From: an uncultured Clostridia bacterium
GTDB lineage: Bacteria; Bacillota; Clostridia; Oscillospirales; Acutalibacteraceae
Assembly: GCA_947624755.1 (NCBI GenBank)
Contig: CANQLQ010000104.1
Span: forward strand, 1-6,989
Direction: 5' to 3'
Length of the DNA: 6,989 bases
Part shown: positions 5,829-6,989 of the stretch, one piece after another
Position numbering within the stretch: the first letter of the stretch is position 1
Layout of the letters: each line of letters begins with the position of its first letter
The notes under the pieces: generated by a model
Seen by the model: only the letters and a program-made list of their open reading frames with translations
What the model was told of the DNA's origin: nothing
Database searches by the model: none
Translations under genes and position numbers: made by a program

Positions 5829-6989
5829 ATGATGAATGTACTTAACAAGAAATCCGTTGAAGACATTGACGTAAAGGGCAAGAAGGTTCTTGTTCGCTGC
5901 GATTTTAATGTTAAAATGGAGGACGGCGTTATCACAAGCGACAAGAGAATTGTCGCATCACTTCCCACTATCAAATATCTCCTTGAACACGGCGCAAAGG
6001 TTATTCTTTGCTCACATCTCGGCAGACCTAAGGGTGAATTTAAGCCCGAATTTTCACTTGCTCCCGTTGCCGTAAGACTCGGTGAACTTCTCGGTATCGA
6101 AGTTAAAATGGCAAAAGATGTTGTCGGAGAAAGCGCTCAGGCTCTTGCCGCAGACCTCAAAGAAGGCGAAGTTCTTCTTCTTGAAAATGTTCGTTTCCAT
6201 GCAGAAGAAACAAAGAACGACCCTGAATTTTCAAAGGCTCTTGCTTCTCTTGCTGAAATTTATGTAAATGATGCTTTCGGTTCAGCTCACAGAGCTCACA
6301 GCTCGACAACAGGCGTTGCCGATTATCTTCCCGCAGTCGGCGGTTTCCTTATCCGCAAAGAGCTTGAATATATCGGCGGTGCGCTCGAAAAACCGCAGAG
6401 ACCTCTTGTTGCCATTCTCGGCGGTGCAAAGGTTTCAGATAAAATCGGTGTTATCACCAACCTTCTCAACAAGGTTGACACCCTCATTATCGGCGGCGGT
6501 ATGGCTTATACCTTCTTCGCTTCTCAGGGTCACACAGTCGGTACTTCAATTTGCGAAGAGGACAAAATCGACCTTGCAAAAGATATGATGAAGCTTGCAG
6601 AAGACAAGGGCGTAAAATTCCTTATTCCCGTTGACAATGTTGTAGCTACGGCTTATGACGCTGATGCCGAATATAAAATTGTTGATTCTGACGATATCCC
6701 TGACGGTTGGATGGGTCTTGACATCGGACCGAAAAGCTCGGCTATCTTCGCTGACGCTATCAAAGACGCAGGCACAGTAATCTGGAACGGCCCTATGGGT
6801 GTTTCAGAATGGAAAAACTTTGCTAACGGTACTATAGCTGTTGCTACCGCTATCGCAGAAAGCGGCGCAATTTCAATAGTCGGCGGCGGTGACTCTGCTG
6901 CTGCTGTCGCAAAGCTCGGCTTTGCTGACAAAATGAGCCACATCTCAACAGGCGGCGGCGCTTCGCTTGAATTCCTTGAAGGTAAAGAC
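5829..6989 (+). CDS. pgk: Phosphoglycerate kinase (3' end outside window)
   Basis: The frame runs open for 387 codons to the window edge, about 10-15 residues short of a typical bacterial enzyme of about 400. It catalyses the reversible transfer of phosphate from 1,3-bisphosphoglycerate to ADP in glycolysis, in the cytoplasm. The N-domain shows KVLVRCDFNV (19-28) with Asp25 and Asn27, SHLGRPKG (62-69), LLENVRF (117-123), the NDAFGSAHRAHSS segment (147-159) and FLIRKELEY (173-181), which supply the basic 3-phosphoglycerate site. The C-domain shows ILGGAKVSDKIGVI (196-209), GGGMAYTF (222-229), WNGPMGVSEW (319-328), VGGGDSAAA (351-359) and HISTGGGASLEFLEGK (371-386) for nucleotide binding and hinge closure. 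The signature DFNVP is DFNVK here (Lys29). It has its own promoter. The gene that often precedes pgk in Clostridia, gap, is not upstream here, and what follows is unknown. Confidence 0.97.
   Translation, partial: MMNVLNKKSVEDIDVKGKKVLVRCDFNVKMEDGVITSDKRIVASLPTIKYLLEHGAKVILCSHLGRPKGEFKPEFSLAPVAVRLGELLGIEVKMAKDVVGESAQALAADLKEGEVLLLENVRFHAEETKNDPEFSKALASLAEIYVNDAFGSAHRAHSSTTGVADYLPAVGGFLIRKELEYIGGALEKPQRPLVAILGGAKVSDKIGVITNLLNKVDTLIIGGGMAYTFFASQGHTVGTSICEEDKIDLAKDMMKLAEDKGVKFLIPVDNVVATAYDADAEYKIVDSDDIPDGWMGLDIGPKSSAIFADAIKDAGTVIWNGPMGVSEWKNFANGTIAVATAIAESGAISIVGGGDSAAAVAKLGFADKMSHISTGGGASLEFLEGKD

Noticed and set aside
5890..6588. Three consecutive forward frames (5890-6075, 6082-6267, 6268-6588)
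   Set aside because: All are out-of-frame readings of pgk, whose true frame runs without a stop to the window edge.
6653..6943. 96-codon reverse-strand frame
   Set aside because: It is an antisense shadow of pgk; its Ala/Ser/Pro bias is what that antisense would give.

Overview
The window looks like a chromosomal segment from a low-GC Gram-positive anaerobe, most likely a member of Clostridia (Bacillota) near the Ruminococcaceae/Oscillospiraceae. This rests on three things: A-rich codon use with strong GGAGG-type ribosome binding sites, the adjacent YfmF/YfmH pair of M16 peptidase-like proteins typical of Bacillota, and a Bacillota-style topoisomerase III with a DAGREGE Toprim motif. The taxonomic placement is an inference from protein style, not from a database search.

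Every gene I can support reads left to right. Positions 2-664 hold the C-terminal part of a DUF2079-type polytopic membrane protein whose start lies outside the window. After a 71-bp gap with a possible weak promoter comes a tight cluster: yfmF (736-2004), yfmH (2007-3278, 2 bp later) and topB (3291-5456, 12 bp later). It is probably one transcript. YfmF and YfmH are complementary half-enzymes. YfmH carries the inverted zinc motif HFLEH plus the distal glutamate, and YfmF lacks the zinc motif but carries the Arg/Tyr substrate-binding signature that YfmH has lost. This suggests an obligate heterodimer. topB encodes a complete topoisomerase III with two C-terminal four-cysteine zinc modules.

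Positions 5457-5828 contain no gene. Positions 5458-5696 are a 239-bp non-coding insertion bounded by imperfect 27-bp terminal inverted repeats (22 of 27 matching) and by a 4-bp direct repeat, TAAA. The topB stop codon lies inside the left copy of that repeat. Nearly all of the interior can be folded into consecutive hairpins. It looks like a miniature inverted-repeat transposable element (MITE) or similar non-autonomous element, and it is the most interesting object here. The remaining 132 bp carry a promoter and ribosome binding site for pgk (5829 to the window end), a phosphoglycerate kinase missing only its last residues because the window stops.

The window is mostly housekeeping. I see no defence system, CRISPR array, RNA gene or transposase gene.
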